Below are positions 1 to 9,864 of a stretch of DNA of 64,000 bases, piece by piece. The stretch comes from Acinetobacter apis (lineage in GTDB: Bacteria > Pseudomonadota > Gammaproteobacteria > Pseudomonadales > Moraxellaceae). The stretch spans positions 682,001-746,000 of the forward strand of contig NZ_FZLN01000001.1 of the NCBI RefSeq assembly GCF_900197575.1, in the 5' to 3' direction. Both the position numbers and the translations under genes were made by a program. How positions within the stretch are numbered: position 1 is the stretch's first letter; each line of letters begins with the position of its first letter. The notes beneath the pieces are model-generated. The model searched no databases. It worked only from the letters and a program-made list of their open reading frames with translations, and was not told the origin of the DNA.

Positions 1-113
1 TTCGTGTTCTTGGTAGTATACAAAAGTTACCGCACGTATTTTGACGCATTTGAATTGATCATTGCATGTATTCACTTTAAATTATGATTTTAAATGATTC
101 AAATGGGCACAAC

Positions 114-326
114 ATGAAACTTCCGCATGGTATCTATCAACACTACAAAGGACAAAAATATCAAGTTTTTGGTATTGTCAGACACAGTGAAACACAAGAG
201 GAATTGGTTATGTATCAATGCCTCTATGGTGATTATTCTTTTTGGGTTAGACCGCTTGAAATGTTTCAGTCCTATGTCACGCTTGATCAAGGTGAATCTG
301 TGCCACGTTTTAAACACATTGCATAA
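114..326 (+). CDS. DUF1653 family protein
   Basis: A small 70-residue protein of the DUF1653 family. The family signature runs through it: HGIYQHYKG near the start, RHSETQEELV in the middle and WVRPLEMF near the end. The biochemical role of the family is not known to me. An ATG at 84 would add ten residues, but the homologous part begins at the ATG at 114, so I prefer that start. It converges on tsaD, and a hairpin lies between the two stop codons. Confidence 0.8.
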   Translation: MKLPHGIYQHYKGQKYQVFGIVRHSETQEELVMYQCLYGDYSFWVRPLEMFQSYVTLDQGESVPRFKHIA

Positions 327-329
327 CGC

Positions 330-361
330 TTGTGGTTCAAGGCTTATGCCTCTCACCACAA
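330..361. terminator. Hairpin between DUF1653 gene and tsaD
   Basis: The arms TTGTGGT (330-336) and ACCACAA (355-361) enclose an inner AGGC/GCCT stem with a TTAT loop. It sits between two convergent genes and could end transcription in both directions. There is no strong T tract. Confidence 0.45.
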
Positions 362-366
362 TTTAA

Positions 367-1377
367 CTAAGGTGCAACCAGTTCTGTCATTGGCCAGCGT
401 GGCGTGGTGGTGACAGCTAAACCATCACAAGCACCTGCTTTTAAGCGCTGATAGCCTGCAAAAGCAATCATGGCACCATTGTCTGTACAGAGTGCGGGTT
501 CTGCATAATATACAGTGGATTTAATTTTAATGAGTTCTTTCTCTAGCTGTTCACGCAGTTTAAGATTTGCACTCACCCCACCTGCAATCACTAAACGTTT
601 TAAACCTGTTTGTTTTAGTGCTTTAACAGACTTTTTCACCAATGTATCAACCACTGCCTGTTGGAAAGAAGCTGCCACATCAGGGTATTGTACGTGTTGA
701 CCATCTAATTTTTTCAGTTGTACTGATACGGCAGTCTTTAAACCGCTAAAGGAAAATACTAAATCTTTATGTAGCATCGGACGTGGGAAATCAAATGCCG
801 TCGGATTCCCTGTTTCTGCTAATTTGGCAATATTTGGTCCACCCGGATAAGGTAATCCCATCATTTTAGCCACTTTATCAAAAGCTTCGCCTGCTGCATC
901 ATCAATGGACTCACCAAGCATCTCGTATTCACCAATTCCGTATGCTGCCATTAGTTGTGTATGCCCACCAGAAACCAATAATGCGACAAACGGAAATTCA
1001 GGGGGTGTTTCTGACAATAATGGTGCAAGCAAATGCCCTTCCATATGATGCACACCAATCGCAGGTTTATTTAATGCAAATGCAAGTGAACGTCCAAATA
1101 ATGCACCTGTCATTAATGCGCCCATCAGCCCAGGACCACGAGTATACGCCACTGCATCAATCTGCTGTTTGGAGACATGTGCTTGCAATAAAAGCTGATT
1201 TAACAGTGGGATCAATTTTCTGACATGGTCACGTGATGCCAATTCAGGTACCACACCACCATATTCAGCATGTAATTTAATTTGGCTATATAAAACTTGT
1301 CCAAGTAAGCCGTGTTCACTGTCAAAAAGTGCCAAACCTGTTTCATCACAAGAGGTTTCTAAACCTAAAACAATCAT
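367..1377 (-). CDS. tsaD: tRNA N6-threonylcarbamoyladenosine (t6A) transferase TsaD
   Basis: TsaD moves the threonylcarbamoyl group from threonylcarbamoyl-AMP to A37 of ANN-decoding tRNAs, working with TsaB, TsaC and TsaE in the cytoplasm. The protein has 336 residues, the usual length. The Kae1/Gcp signature is clear: an N-terminal [11 protein letters not shown], the metal-binding HMEGH at residues 111-115, a VSGGHTQL segment and the late [12 protein letters not shown]. The ATG start is supported by homology, because [14 protein letters not shown] is the canonical N-terminus. It is divergent from rpsU, with about 145 bp between them that must hold both promoters, an arrangement common in gammaproteobacteria. 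Confidence 0.97.
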   Translation of the reverse strand: MIVLGLETSCDETGLALFDSEHGLLGQVLYSQIKLHAEYGGVVPELASRDHVRKLIPLLNQLLLQAHVSKQQIDAVAYTRGPGLMGALMTGALFGRSLAFALNKPAIGVHHMEGHLLAPLLSETPPEFPFVALLVSGGHTQLMAAYGIGEYEMLGESIDDAAGEAFDKVAKMMGLPYPGGPNIAKLAETGNPTAFDFPRPMLHKDLVFSFSGLKTAVSVQLKKLDGQHVQYPDVAASFQQAVVDTLVKKSVKALKQTGLKRLVIAGGVSANLKLREQLEKELIKIKSTVYYAEPALCTDNGAMIAFAGYQRLKAGACDGLAVTTTPRWPMTELVAP

Positions 1378-1523
1378 CTAAATGCCTATTTCAATGTGCA
1401 ATCTGCTGCATATTTCTATTATAGGCTTGTGGTATGAGATGTAAATGAGTAAAATACTGCACTTCACTTGTTTTCTAGAGCATATCGCTTTAGTTACTAC
1501 CATACACTTTTTGAGGATTCTTC

Positions 1524-1739
1524 ATGCCACAAGTTAAATTGAAAGAAGGCGAACCAGTTGACGTAGCGATCCGTCGTTTCAAACGTTCTTGCGAAAAAGC
1601 AGGTGTTTTAGCTGACGTTCGTAAGCGCGAATTTTATGAAAAACCTACGCAAGAGCGTAAGCGTAAAAAAGCTGCTGCTGTTAAGCGCTACCAAAAGAAA
1701 CTAACTCGCGAATCTGTACGTACAACTCGTCTTTACTAA
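1524..1739 (+). CDS. rpsU: Small ribosomal subunit protein bS21
   Basis: bS21 is a small, very basic 30S protein needed for mRNA base-pairing at the platform. The 71-residue protein begins [20 protein letters not shown] and carries the basic [14 protein letters not shown] stretch typical of the family. A GAGGA ribosome-binding site lies 6-7 bp before the ATG. The next gene (GatB/YqeY domain) follows after 24 bp, so the two probably share a transcript. In enterobacteria rpsU is followed by dnaG and rpoD, which are absent here. Confidence 0.97.
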   Translation: MPQVKLKEGEPVDVAIRRFKRSCEKAGVLADVRKREFYEKPTQERKRKKAAAVKRYQKKLTRESVRTTRLY

Positions 1740-1763
1740 TTAATTTGTGATTGAGGCCTAACA

Positions 1764-2213
1764 ATGAGTAACTTAAAAAGTCAAATTACGGATGCATTGA
1801 AAAGCGCAATGCGCGCAAAAGAAATGTCTACATTGACTGTTATTCGCAGTTTACAGGCCGCAATTAAGCAAATTGAAGTTGATGAACGCATAGAACTTGA
1901 TGACCATCAAGTTCTTGTGATTGTCGAGAAACAAGTTAAACAACGTAAAGAATCTGTCAAAGCCTTTTTAGGTGCGAACAGAGATGATTTAGCTAGTAAA
2001 GAACAAGCCGAAATTGAGATCTTAACTCAATTTCTACCAGTTGCTATGACTGAGGAAGAACTTGATTCTATCATTACTCAGATTATTTCTGAGCAAAATG
2101 CAACTAGCATGAAAGATATGGGTAAGGTGATGAATTCTCTACGTCCGATCATAGCCGGACGTGCCGACCCGTCTACAGCATCTGTAAAAATTAAAGAAAA
2201 ACTTAACGCGTAA
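1764..2213 (+). CDS. GatB/YqeY domain protein
   Basis: A 149-residue protein covering the whole YqeY family. It has an N-terminal helical part (LKSAMRAKEMSTLTVIRSL at about 12-30) and the C-terminal GatB/YqeY tail with GKVMNSLRPIIAGRADPS at about 120-137. Related domains sit at the C-terminus of the GatB amidotransferase subunit, where they contact tRNA. The free-standing protein may act on aminoacyl-tRNA, but its role is unproven. It lies 24 bp after rpsU and is probably co-transcribed with it, a pairing seen in many proteobacteria. Confidence 0.9.
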   Translation: MSNLKSQITDALKSAMRAKEMSTLTVIRSLQAAIKQIEVDERIELDDHQVLVIVEKQVKQRKESVKAFLGANRDDLASKEQAEIEILTQFLPVAMTEEELDSIITQIISEQNATSMKDMGKVMNSLRPIIAGRADPSTASVKIKEKLNA

Positions 2214-2229
2214 TACCTAAAATAGGTAT
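2213..2229 (+). terminator. Weak hairpin after the yqeY-like gene
   Basis: ATACCTA (2213-2219) and TAGGTAT (2223-2229) form a 7-bp stem with a 3-base loop right after the stop codon. No T tract follows, so termination is uncertain. Confidence 0.3.
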
Positions 2230-2266
2230 CACATCTTTATGCAGATCATTCCACCTGAATATTAGA

Positions 2267-2962
2267 CTAAATTCTTTTTAGCGCATCCCAAAGCGTTCGC
2301 TTATATTCAGGATGATCAAGCATCTCTTGTAATGAATTCATTTTAAAATCTTGTCTTATATTCAGTGTAATTCCTTTAGGAAGTTCGCCTAGAAGAAGAT
2401 AATGCTGATTTCCCAAACTATCTAAAAATCCTTTCACATACATATTGGCATGAATTGCATGTTGCTCAAGCGCGACTGAGATGGCAAAGGGCCATTTTAA
2501 CCGATATGGATTTGCATCTATGCTGCTTGTGATATTGTTCAATAATAAATTTTCATCATCCGACAATACTGTTGCATTAACTAAAATCGTAACTTTCTGA
2601 GTATGAATTGCAATCAATTGAAATGTTTCAATTGATGAATGTAATGACAATGTATGTTCATCAGGCAACAGATGATCTGCTGTATGCTGTACTTCTGCAG
2701 TATTTGATGATGGCTGAGGTGTTCGCTTAACCTGACTTGGTAATGGTTCTACTACTTTTTCTGCTGCAATGGGTGCTTTTTCTTGTGGTAATGAGATAGG
2801 CGACTGCTCATCTAAAGAAATAGATTCACTGATTTGATCACGCCAAAACTGCTCTGCCGATTGATCAACTTCAACCTGAGTTCGACTTGTCACCCAAATA
2901 TCAATGCCCATATGGCTTAATACTCGGCGTTGATGATGCAATCTATTTTGGCTCATACTCAT
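2267..2962 (-). CDS. Hypothetical protein next to M48-like gene
   Basis: I do not recognise this 231-residue protein. The N-terminus carries a short basic segment (RLHHQRRVLSHMGIDIWVTS). A low-complexity linker rich in P, E, Q and S follows at about residues 50-105, and then a more structured C-terminal half of about 120 residues with no obvious membrane segment or signal peptide. It begins 48 bp after the stop of the M48-like membrane protein and may share its transcript. Two ATGs, at 2962 and 2956, are possible starts and neither has a clear ribosome-binding site. The order tsaD/rpsU/yqeY/this gene suggests a chromosomal core locus rather than an acquired one. Confidence 0.7.
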   Translation of the reverse strand: MSMSQNRLHHQRRVLSHMGIDIWVTSRTQVEVDQSAEQFWRDQISESISLDEQSPISLPQEKAPIAAEKVVEPLPSQVKRTPQPSSNTAEVQHTADHLLPDEHTLSLHSSIETFQLIAIHTQKVTILVNATVLSDDENLLLNNITSSIDANPYRLKWPFAISVALEQHAIHANMYVKGFLDSLGNQHYLLLGELPKGITLNIRQDFKMNSLQEMLDHPEYKRTLWDALKRI

Positions 2963-3010
2963 ATCATTTATTCATTACAGGGTTATTCTATCATTCAATC
3001 CCATCATGGT

Positions 3011-4897
3011 TTAAATAATTAACATGCTATTACGCTTTAATACTTGGTCTTTCATCATGTCATTCTCTATTCCTAAGCGCCAATATAGCAACTCAAGCAC
3101 ATCCAATTCCTCTTGTGTAATGACACGGTCATTCCATAAACATTGTTCTGCAATATCTAAAAACTTAAGCCGATCACGCAATAATAACCCAGACAATTGA
3201 TGTAAAATTTCACCAAGGTCAACAGGTGTTTTGCTGATCTCTTGGTCTTGGTCATGTTGCACCCATGGACAAAGCTGCTGAATAAGCTGACTTCTTTTTT
3301 TCATATCAATATAGCGGGTTAGATTTTGCACATGCAGTAATGCATCAATAAATTGAATTTTTTCATTATAAATAACTTCACTTGCGGTCGGCATATGCTT
3401 AGGCAATATTTGTAATTGAAATTTGACCTTTTCAAGCAATAAGATATCAAGCAAGCCAACTTTTCCATCTGCTTGAATGACAGATGCTAAGCGTGTTAAG
3501 AAATTATATGCCATGCTTTTTGGCATTTTGGGCAGTAAATCACAAGCATCGAAAAAAATTTGAATATGCAAACGGTGATCAATGGCCATTAAAGCATCAA
3601 TAATGGCATGGCTGACTAATGCACTTTTGGGTATCAGTGCTCTGTGCTGACGCAATGTTAAAATAGCAACCAATACCTCTTTTGTCCCGGTCCCTGTTTG
3701 CATTGCTCGTCGAATGACCTTCGGTTGATCCACTCGTCGCGCCATTGCACTGAGTGGTCGAATATGGTCTTCATCTACAAACCGAATTTGCGTAAACCGA
3801 ATCACAGGCAATGGTTTTGGTGCCTGCCAACGATGACTGAGTTTGACATTGACATGTCGATGTGGCTTTAAAAACCGCAATACTGTTGGTCGCATCAAAC
3901 GACTTACAGGGGTAATTTTAAGCTCTTTTAATGCTTGGGAATCTAATTTATAAATGCGTTGTTCAATGTCAGGATGGGTATTCAACCAGCTTTGTGGACT
4001 CAGTGAATTCGCAAAACACATGTGTGCAATCGCTTCTGAATGCGAGCTATGAATTTGTGATCCTGCATGATGCACATAAATTCTTAGCAAGGTTTGTAAG
4101 CTAGTATCATTGCCAATTAGTAATTTAGTTTGTATGTCATTTTTAAATGTTCGGCCTGATAAGGTGATGTATTTAATACAGCGTGATACCAACAAGCCTA
4201 AACTGCCCATCAACCAAATAATCCCACCTACAGCCACAAGTATGGTTTCAAATTTATTTTGTGTACTGTCTTTATTGGTATTAAAACCACGGCGCGCAAT
4301 TTCACTGCCGAGTTGGTTAAATGTGATAAGCGCACTAAATAATATTTTAAGGCGAATATTTTGTCGTGTTTCACCTGTAATAATTTGATTAAAGGCGTAA
4401 CTTAATAGCCCATATAACTCAAGTTTATCTAAGTTTTGCAGCGCTCCCCACGTCAGAATAATGACTGTGTCATAATCATTAACTCCTGCGGTCAGTACAT
4501 TCACACCAATTTCATTAGGCAATACATATACAGCAGGTGTACTCACTTGAAACTGATCTGCAAGTTTTTGTGTGAGTTCTAATGCCATCAGCTCTTCTGG
4601 CGCACACTCAGACAAAATTAAACGCCTGGCATTCATTTGCTCTGCGAGCGAGTGGCCGCCTTCACGAAAAATATAAATTTCGTATGCAACTGAACTGAGC
4701 ATAATGCCAGTTACCCATAGCAAAAATACAGGGCTATGAACATTCCACCATACAGATTGCTCTTGGTCTAAATAAAACACAACAAAACCAAAAGAAAAAT
4801 TCAATACTGCCAGCGTCACTAAAATTGCAATCAAGCAAATTACTGTTGCAATAAATAAGTTTTTTTTATGCTTTGACGAGATCTGGTCAGGAGTCAA
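3011..4897 (-). CDS. M48-like membrane protein lacking zinc ligands (pseudopeptidase)
   Basis: A 628-residue protein with two N-terminal membrane segments (about 13-42 and 55-75), an M48/HtpX-like domain to about residue 330, and a helical C-terminal part containing a TerB-like VIQADGKVGLLD. The fold is recognisable from ARRL, PAVYVL, ETRQNIRLK and WLNTHPDIEQRI. At the place of the zinc motif HExxH, however, the protein reads YAFNQ (167-171), and the downstream ligand region (REFLAD in relatives) reads RTFKND. A metallopeptidase reaction is therefore unlikely, and a scaffold or regulator role is inferred. The start is TTG, with an AAAGG ribosome-binding site about nine bases upstream. No in-frame ATG precedes the first membrane segment. 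Confidence 0.8.
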   Translation of the reverse strand: MTPDQISSKHKKNLFIATVICLIAILVTLAVLNFSFGFVVFYLDQEQSVWWNVHSPVFLLWVTGIMLSSVAYEIYIFREGGHSLAEQMNARRLILSECAPEELMALELTQKLADQFQVSTPAVYVLPNEIGVNVLTAGVNDYDTVIILTWGALQNLDKLELYGLLSYAFNQIITGETRQNIRLKILFSALITFNQLGSEIARRGFNTNKDSTQNKFETILVAVGGIIWLMGSLGLLVSRCIKYITLSGRTFKNDIQTKLLIGNDTSLQTLLRIYVHHAGSQIHSSHSEAIAHMCFANSLSPQSWLNTHPDIEQRIYKLDSQALKELKITPVSRLMRPTVLRFLKPHRHVNVKLSHRWQAPKPLPVIRFTQIRFVDEDHIRPLSAMARRVDQPKVIRRAMQTGTGTKEVLVAILTLRQHRALIPKSALVSHAIIDALMAIDHRLHIQIFFDACDLLPKMPKSMAYNFLTRLASVIQADGKVGLLDILLLEKVKFQLQILPKHMPTASEVIYNEKIQFIDALLHVQNLTRYIDMKKRSQLIQQLCPWVQHDQDQEISKTPVDLGEILHQLSGLLLRDRLKFLDIAEQCLWNDRVITQEELDVLELLYWRLGIENDMMKDQVLKRNSMLII

Positions 4898-4938
4898 CTT
4901 CTATAGCCTTTAAAGGAACAGCCACACTATATTAAAAT

Positions 4939-4965
4939 AAAAAAGCAGGATAAACCTGCTTTTTT
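4939..4965 (-). terminator. purF terminator
   Basis: GCAGG (4945-4949) pairs with CCTGC (4955-4959) around the loop ATAAA, and A/T runs flank both sides. Read on the minus strand this is a rho-independent terminator just after the purF stop. Confidence 0.85.
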
Positions 4966-4996
4966 AAAAATTTCAGAACAAAATTTGAGAACTTAA

Positions 4997-6535
4997 CTAC
5001 GCTTCTGTAATTCCTGTTAGATCAACTGAAGCTGCATCAATATTCACATCAATATATTTGTCTGTTGACTTTGCTTTATCAGAACGATATTGCTCAAGGT
5101 GATTTAAATATTTTTCATCAATATCACCTGTTACATATTGTCCATCAAATACTGAACAATCAAACTCAGTAACTTGTGGTACTTTTGGAATACGAATTGC
5201 TTCTTTCAAGTCTTCTAAATCTTGGAAGATTAAACGATCTGCACCAATAATCTCACGAATTTCTTCAACATCACGACCTGATGCAATCAATTCTGCTTTA
5301 GCAGGCATATCAATGCCATATACATTCGGATATTTTACCATCGGCGCTGCTGACGCAAAAAAGACTTTTTTGGCACCTGCATCACGAGCCATTTGAATGA
5401 TTTCATTACACGTTGTACCACGCACAATTGAATCATCCACCAATAAAACATTTTTACCTTTAAATTCAAGTTCGACAGGGTTTAGCTTTTGGCGTACTGA
5501 TTTTTTACGCTGCTGCTGGCCTGGCATAATAAATGTTCTACCGATATAACGGTTTTTCATGAAGCCTTCGCGGAACTTCACACCTAAAATATTGGCAAGT
5601 TCTAAAGCTGACGTTCGGCTCGTATCTGGAATAGGTATCACCACATCAATGTCATGTGCCTCACCCCAATCTTTTAAGATGCGATGTGCAAGCTTCTCGC
5701 CCATTTTAAGGCGTGCTTTATACACAGAAATTCCATCAATGATGGCATCTGGACGTGCAAAATACACATACTCAAATATACATGGAAAATATTGAGGATT
5801 AGTTGCACATTGCTTTAAGAATAAATTACCTTCTTGATCGATATAAATGGCTTCACCAGGTTCAATATCACGTTCAACTTTAAAGCCAAGTGCTGTAATC
5901 GCAACGGATTCAGAAGCAATGATATATTCTTTTTGGCCATTTTCAACTTCACGAGAACCGTAAATTAAAGGACGAATACCATTAGGATCACGAAAACCCA
6001 CCAAGCCCTGACCTGTGACCATCGCAACAACACCATAAGCACCACGACAGCGCTGATGAACACGGTGAACTGCATAAAAAATGTCTTCAGGTGTTGGTTT
6101 TAAAGTTCTTAACTTTTGCAGCTCATGTGCAAACACATTTAATAATACTTCTGAATCTGAATCTGTGTTCATGTGACGTAAATCACTAGCAAACAGATCT
6201 TTTCGGATATCATCTGCATTGGTTAAATTGCCATTATGCGCCAATGTAATCCCATAAGGTGAATTGACATAAAATGGCTGCGCTTCAGCACTGCTTGATG
6301 AACCTGCTGTTGGATAACGAACATGACCAATGCCATAGTTACCTTGTAATGCACGCATATGACGTGTATGAAACACATCACGTACCAATCCATTGTCTTT
6401 TCTCAAGAATAGTCGGTCTTTTTTGCATGTCACAATACCCGCAGCATCTTGTCCACGATGTTGTAACATCGTCAAAGCATCAAACAATAATTGGTTGACC
6501 GGTGATTTTCCAGCGATCCCAACAACTCCACACAT
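4997..6535 (-). CDS. purF: Amidophosphoribosyltransferase
   Basis: PurF makes 5-phosphoribosylamine from PRPP and glutamine, the first committed step of purine synthesis. The protein has 512 residues. Cys2 (MCGVVG) is the glutaminase nucleophile once Met1 is removed. HRGQDAAG (26-33) and NGNLTN (101-106) belong to the Ntn-hydrolase domain, and [12 protein letters not shown] (364-375) is the PRPP-binding loop of the phosphoribosyltransferase domain. GAGG lies 5 bp before the ATG. cvpA is immediately upstream (23 bp), the standard cvpA-purF pairing, and a strong terminator follows. Confidence 0.97.
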   Translation of the reverse strand: MCGVVGIAGKSPVNQLLFDALTMLQHRGQDAAGIVTCKKDRLFLRKDNGLVRDVFHTRHMRALQGNYGIGHVRYPTAGSSSSAEAQPFYVNSPYGITLAHNGNLTNADDIRKDLFASDLRHMNTDSDSEVLLNVFAHELQKLRTLKPTPEDIFYAVHRVHQRCRGAYGVVAMVTGQGLVGFRDPNGIRPLIYGSREVENGQKEYIIASESVAITALGFKVERDIEPGEAIYIDQEGNLFLKQCATNPQYFPCIFEYVYFARPDAIIDGISVYKARLKMGEKLAHRILKDWGEAHDIDVVIPIPDTSRTSALELANILGVKFREGFMKNRYIGRTFIMPGQQQRKKSVRQKLNPVELEFKGKNVLLVDDSIVRGTTCNEIIQMARDAGAKKVFFASAAPMVKYPNVYGIDMPAKAELIASGRDVEEIREIIGADRLIFQDLEDLKEAIRIPKVPQVTEFDCSVFDGQYVTGDIDEKYLNHLEQYRSDKAKSTDKYIDVNIDAASVDLTGITEA

Positions 6536-6558
6536 AGCGACCTCGCAGACAAGCTTGG

Positions 6559-7143
6559 TTAATTAAAAGGATTTTCAATTGTATGCCCTGATTCAGGTCG
6601 TTTGATAGTCGACTTCTCAAGGCGGTTTGCTGGCTCGGTTTGAGCCTCGGAATGATGAAAATGCTGTATAGCTTCTTGTGCAGCATCTTTAGAAATTTCT
6701 GTAGCGATAGGTGCATAAGGCATCAGTAACTGTACCATTTTTGACTGTTTCCAATTCTGCGCTGTATGAACCCAAGGTTCTGCACCTTGCATCATAATAA
6801 GAACCACAAATAAACTTTTAATGACACCTAAACAACTCCCGGCTACTCGGTTTATTGGGCCCAAATTAAGAGACTTCAAGAGTCTGTTACATATTGCAGA
6901 GACAATCCAAGTTAAGACAATAATGATAAGTGCAATAAAAGCAAAAGCTGCAATTTTTTGCACAACCATATCTTGGCTCAAACCAGACATCATTGGCGCC
7001 ACGTCATTGGCATATTTAGCGCCTGTATAGAGTGCCAATACCCAACCTACAAGGTTCGCCAAGGCTTGTATCAATCCTTGTCGCAAACCGCTTATACCTC
7101 CAACCACCACTACAATGCATACAATAATATCAAGGGTGTTCAT
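6559..7143 (-). CDS. cvpA: CvpA family inner-membrane protein
   Basis: CvpA is an inner-membrane protein linked to colicin V production and envelope stress tolerance in E. coli, and it is commonly encoded before purF. The 194-residue product starts [19 protein letters not shown]. It contains about four hydrophobic segments in its first 130 residues, with the family signature [21 protein letters not shown] (split across about 20-40), and a polar tail after residue 150. I start it at the ATG at 7143 rather than the upstream candidate because homology begins there. That start lies 2 bp after the pyrD stop, so cvpA, purF and pyrD are probably one operon. Confidence 0.9.
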   Translation of the reverse strand: MNTLDIIVCIVVVVGGISGLRQGLIQALANLVGWVLALYTGAKYANDVAPMMSGLSQDMVVQKIAAFAFIALIIIVLTWIVSAICNRLLKSLNLGPINRVAGSCLGVIKSLFVVLIMMQGAEPWVHTAQNWKQSKMVQLLMPYAPIATEISKDAAQEAIQHFHHSEAQTEPANRLEKSTIKRPESGHTIENPFN

Positions 7144-7145
7144 GT

Positions 7146-8150
7146 TTACGTCATGGTATTGATACACTCTTGTACCAATTTAGGTCCAGTGTAAATTAAT
7201 CCTGTGTAAACTTGCACCAAGCTTGCACCAGCATGTTGTTTTGCCAATGCTTGCTCACCATTTAAAATGCCGCCTACACCAATTAATGGAATTTGGTTTT
7301 TCAATACAGCTGCAAAACTTCGCAAACAAATTGTACTTTTCTCAAAGACAGGCTCACCAGACAATCCACCGGCTTCATCTGCTGAAGGCAACCCTTCAAC
7401 GCCATCCCTAGAAAGCGTGGTATTGGTTACAATTAAACCATCAATTTTATATTCTAATAACTGTTTTGCGATAAATGCAATGTCTTCGGTACTTAAATCT
7501 GGTGCAACTTTTAAAACAAGCGGTACATAATGCTGATATTCTTCTGCCAATTCAGCTTGACGATTTTTTAGCGTTTCTAATAAATAAGTTAGTGCTTCAC
7601 CGCTTTGCAAACTGCGTAAATTTTTGGTGTTGGGAGATGAGATATTAACGGTGACATAAGATGCATGATTATAAACTTTTTCAAAGCAATACAAATAATC
7701 ATCGACTGCATTTTCAACAGGTGTATCTGCATTTTTACCAATATTAATGCCAAGTACGCCCTTATATTTAGCCGCTTTAACATTTTCTACCAGCTGATCT
7801 ACCCCATGATTATTAAATCCCATACGGTTAATAATGGCATTGGCTTTGGGTAATCTAAACAAACGGGGCTCTGGGTTACCCTCTTGTGGTTTGGGTGTGA
7901 CTGTACCTATCTCAATAAAACCGAATCCAAGTGATGCAAGGGCATCAATGTAATCACCGTTTTTATCAAGTCCTGCTGCAAGTCCAACAGGATTTGGAAA
8001 TTCAATCCCCATACAAGTGACAGGCTTAGTAATAAATTCAGCACGCAATAAACCAAATTTATGCGCTGTTTTTAACCAAGATAATGTGCGTTCATGCGCA
8101 CGCTCTGGCGCTAAAGAAAACAACAAAGGGCGAGCCAGTGAATACATCAT
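7146..8150 (-). CDS. pyrD: Dihydroorotate dehydrogenase (quinone), class 2
   Basis: PyrD oxidises dihydroorotate to orotate with FMN and passes electrons to the quinone pool at the membrane. The protein has about 334 residues. The N-terminal amphipathic helix ([19 protein letters not shown]) is the membrane-binding element of class 2 enzymes. [17 protein letters not shown] and NISSPNT with the catalytic serine are all present, and GVGGI lies near the C-terminus. A TTG at 8156 is in frame, but the ATG at 8150 or 8147 fits the family better. The gene runs straight into cvpA. Confidence 0.95.
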   Translation of the reverse strand: MMYSLARPLLFSLAPERAHERTLSWLKTAHKFGLLRAEFITKPVTCMGIEFPNPVGLAAGLDKNGDYIDALASLGFGFIEIGTVTPKPQEGNPEPRLFRLPKANAIINRMGFNNHGVDQLVENVKAAKYKGVLGINIGKNADTPVENAVDDYLYCFEKVYNHASYVTVNISSPNTKNLRSLQSGEALTYLLETLKNRQAELAEEYQHYVPLVLKVAPDLSTEDIAFIAKQLLEYKIDGLIVTNTTLSRDGVEGLPSADEAGGLSGEPVFEKSTICLRSFAAVLKNQIPLIGVGGILNGEQALAKQHAGASLVQVYTGLIYTGPKLVQECINTMT

Positions 8151-8301
8151 ATGCAATCAAGTCTATTTACTTTAACTTGCGATATTATAGGACATTTCAT
8201 GCCTAGAATACTATGCCTTCCCTTGTTTATTTTCATTAAAATGTCATATACCTGATGGTGGATTTTGTGACATCATTTATCCCGTTAATCGTTAATATGT
8301 C

Positions 8302-8769
8302 TTAGTTTTCATCGGGAATAAAAGCATCTGTTAATGTCGACAATCCTTCCGCAATGACATGTTGTTCATAGATTCGTGCTTCTGCAAGTGCGAAAGGATA
8401 AAAGCCTTGATGAATCAGTCGATCTTCAATAGAAGCAACCACATTCATATGACATACCACCACAATATTGCGGTAATCTTCCAATTCAGATAGCCATTCA
8501 ACTGCTTTCTTTGCATCATCATCCGGTTTAATGGTGTCACATTCAAACACAGGGGTAGATGGAAATTTTTGTTGAATATAAGCCAAGGTTTCTTGTGCAC
8601 GACGTAATGGACTAACCACAAATGCATCAGGCTTAGCAAGATTTTTGCTTAAATACGTGGCTGTTTTTGCAGCCTGTTGATGCCCTTTTTCAGTCAATGG
8701 ACGGATATAATCATTACCATCAATTCCTGCAGGATGCGCTTCACCATGTCTTACAAGTGTTAATTTCAT
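8302..8769 (-). CDS. sixA: Phosphohistidine phosphatase SixA
   Basis: SixA removes phosphate from histidines on HPt domains or PTS proteins. The 155-residue protein is a small histidine-phosphatase-fold enzyme: LVRHGEA (5-11) holds the phosphate-accepting His8, SPLRRAQETL provides the second arginine, and VVCHMNVV the distal histidine. Length and motifs match E. coli SixA. AAGGAAA lies 5-6 bp before the ATG. gpsA is directly upstream, with 21 bp between them, so the two are probably co-transcribed. Confidence 0.9.
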   Translation of the reverse strand: MKLTLVRHGEAHPAGIDGNDYIRPLTEKGHQQAAKTATYLSKNLAKPDAFVVSPLRRAQETLAYIQQKFPSTPVFECDTIKPDDDAKKAVEWLSELEDYRNIVVVCHMNVVASIEDRLIHQGFYPFALAEARIYEQHVIAEGLSTLTDAFIPDEN

Positions 8770-8790
8770 ATGATTTCCTTATGAATAAAA

Positions 8791-9861
8791 CTATACCTTT
8801 TGGTGCGGTAACACAAACTCGACATCACTCCGATGCCCATTCTTCATTAAAGCCATTGCAATGTTGAGCGCAGGCGCTTGTTCAAAAATAACTTCATATA
8901 ATGCATTGGTGATTGGCATATAGACATCAAGCTCTGAAGCACGCTTTTTCACTTGAATAATGGTATTAATCCCCTCTGCAGTTTGCCCCAGTTCCTGCAC
9001 AGCTTGCTCAAGTGACTTACCTTTACCTAATGCAAAGCCCACTTGGTAATTACGACTTAATGCACTATTACATGTTGCAAATAAATCACCCACGCCAGAC
9101 AAGCCAAGGAATGTTAACGGATTTGCACCGAGTTTCACGGCAAAACGACTCATTTCAGCCAATGCACGCGTTAAAATCATACTGCGTGTATTTTCACCAA
9201 CATTATGAGCTACTGCCATTCCCATGGCCACTGCATAAATATTTTTTAATGCGCCACCAAGTTCGACCCCATGCACATCATCACTTGCAAAGACGCGAAA
9301 AAACGCACTGTGTAAAGCATCTTGTACCGAAAATCGAACCATTTCTGAGCCACTTGCCACAACAGTGCCTGCAGGCATCCCTTGAATAATTTCTTTGGCT
9401 AAATTTGGTCCTGACAAGACGCCATAAGGGACTTCTGGCAATTCATCATGAATAATTTCACTCATGAAATTAAATGAATCTGCTTCAATTCCTTTGGTCA
9501 AAGAGATCACTGCTTGGGAGCTAATATAAGGGCGAATTGCTTGTAGCACAGCTCGAAATGAATGGCTTGGAATAGCAACAAAAATTAAATCTTTGCCTGT
9601 AACAGCTTCTTCAAGCGAAGAACACACATGCAGCGCATGCTCTAGCTCAAAATCAGGTAAGTATTTTTTATTGATATGTGTTTGATTAATTTCTTGTGCT
9701 GTTTCTGCATTTCGAATCCAAAGTGTTGTTTCACACCCGTTTCGAGTTGCAGTATTGGCAATCGCGGTTCCAAAACTTCCGCCGCCAAGGACTGCTATTT
9801 TAAGCTGGATTGGCTTTGGTTTTTGCTGCTCAACCAACTCTGGAAATGCTGTTTCAACCAT
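8791..9861 (-). CDS. gpsA: Glycerol-3-phosphate dehydrogenase [NAD(P)+]
   Basis: GpsA reduces dihydroxyacetone phosphate to sn-glycerol 3-phosphate for phospholipid synthesis. The protein has 356 residues. The Rossmann motif GGGSFG sits at 26-31 after an extra 20-residue N-terminal tail. LSGPNLAKE and the ALKNIYAVAMGM segment carry the catalytic lysine, and GENTRS the second conserved site. A nitroreductase gene ends 3 bp upstream, so the order nitroreductase-gpsA-sixA is likely one operon. Confidence 0.96.
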   Translation of the reverse strand: MVETAFPELVEQQKPKPIQLKIAVLGGGSFGTAIANTATRNGCETTLWIRNAETAQEINQTHINKKYLPDFELEHALHVCSSLEEAVTGKDLIFVAIPSHSFRAVLQAIRPYISSQAVISLTKGIEADSFNFMSEIIHDELPEVPYGVLSGPNLAKEIIQGMPAGTVVASGSEMVRFSVQDALHSAFFRVFASDDVHGVELGGALKNIYAVAMGMAVAHNVGENTRSMILTRALAEMSRFAVKLGANPLTFLGLSGVGDLFATCNSALSRNYQVGFALGKGKSLEQAVQELGQTAEGINTIIQVKKRASELDVYMPITNALYEVIFEQAPALNIAMALMKNGHRSDVEFVLPHQKV

Positions 9862-9864
9862 GAC

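Noticed and set aside
9012..9389. A 125-codon plus-strand ORF opposite gpsA, and similar ones opposite the ring-cleavage genes (for example 49692-50072)
   Set aside because: They are shadows of clear genes on the other strand: their codons follow the reverse complement of conserved protein motifs, with no supporting ribosome-binding site or family signature.
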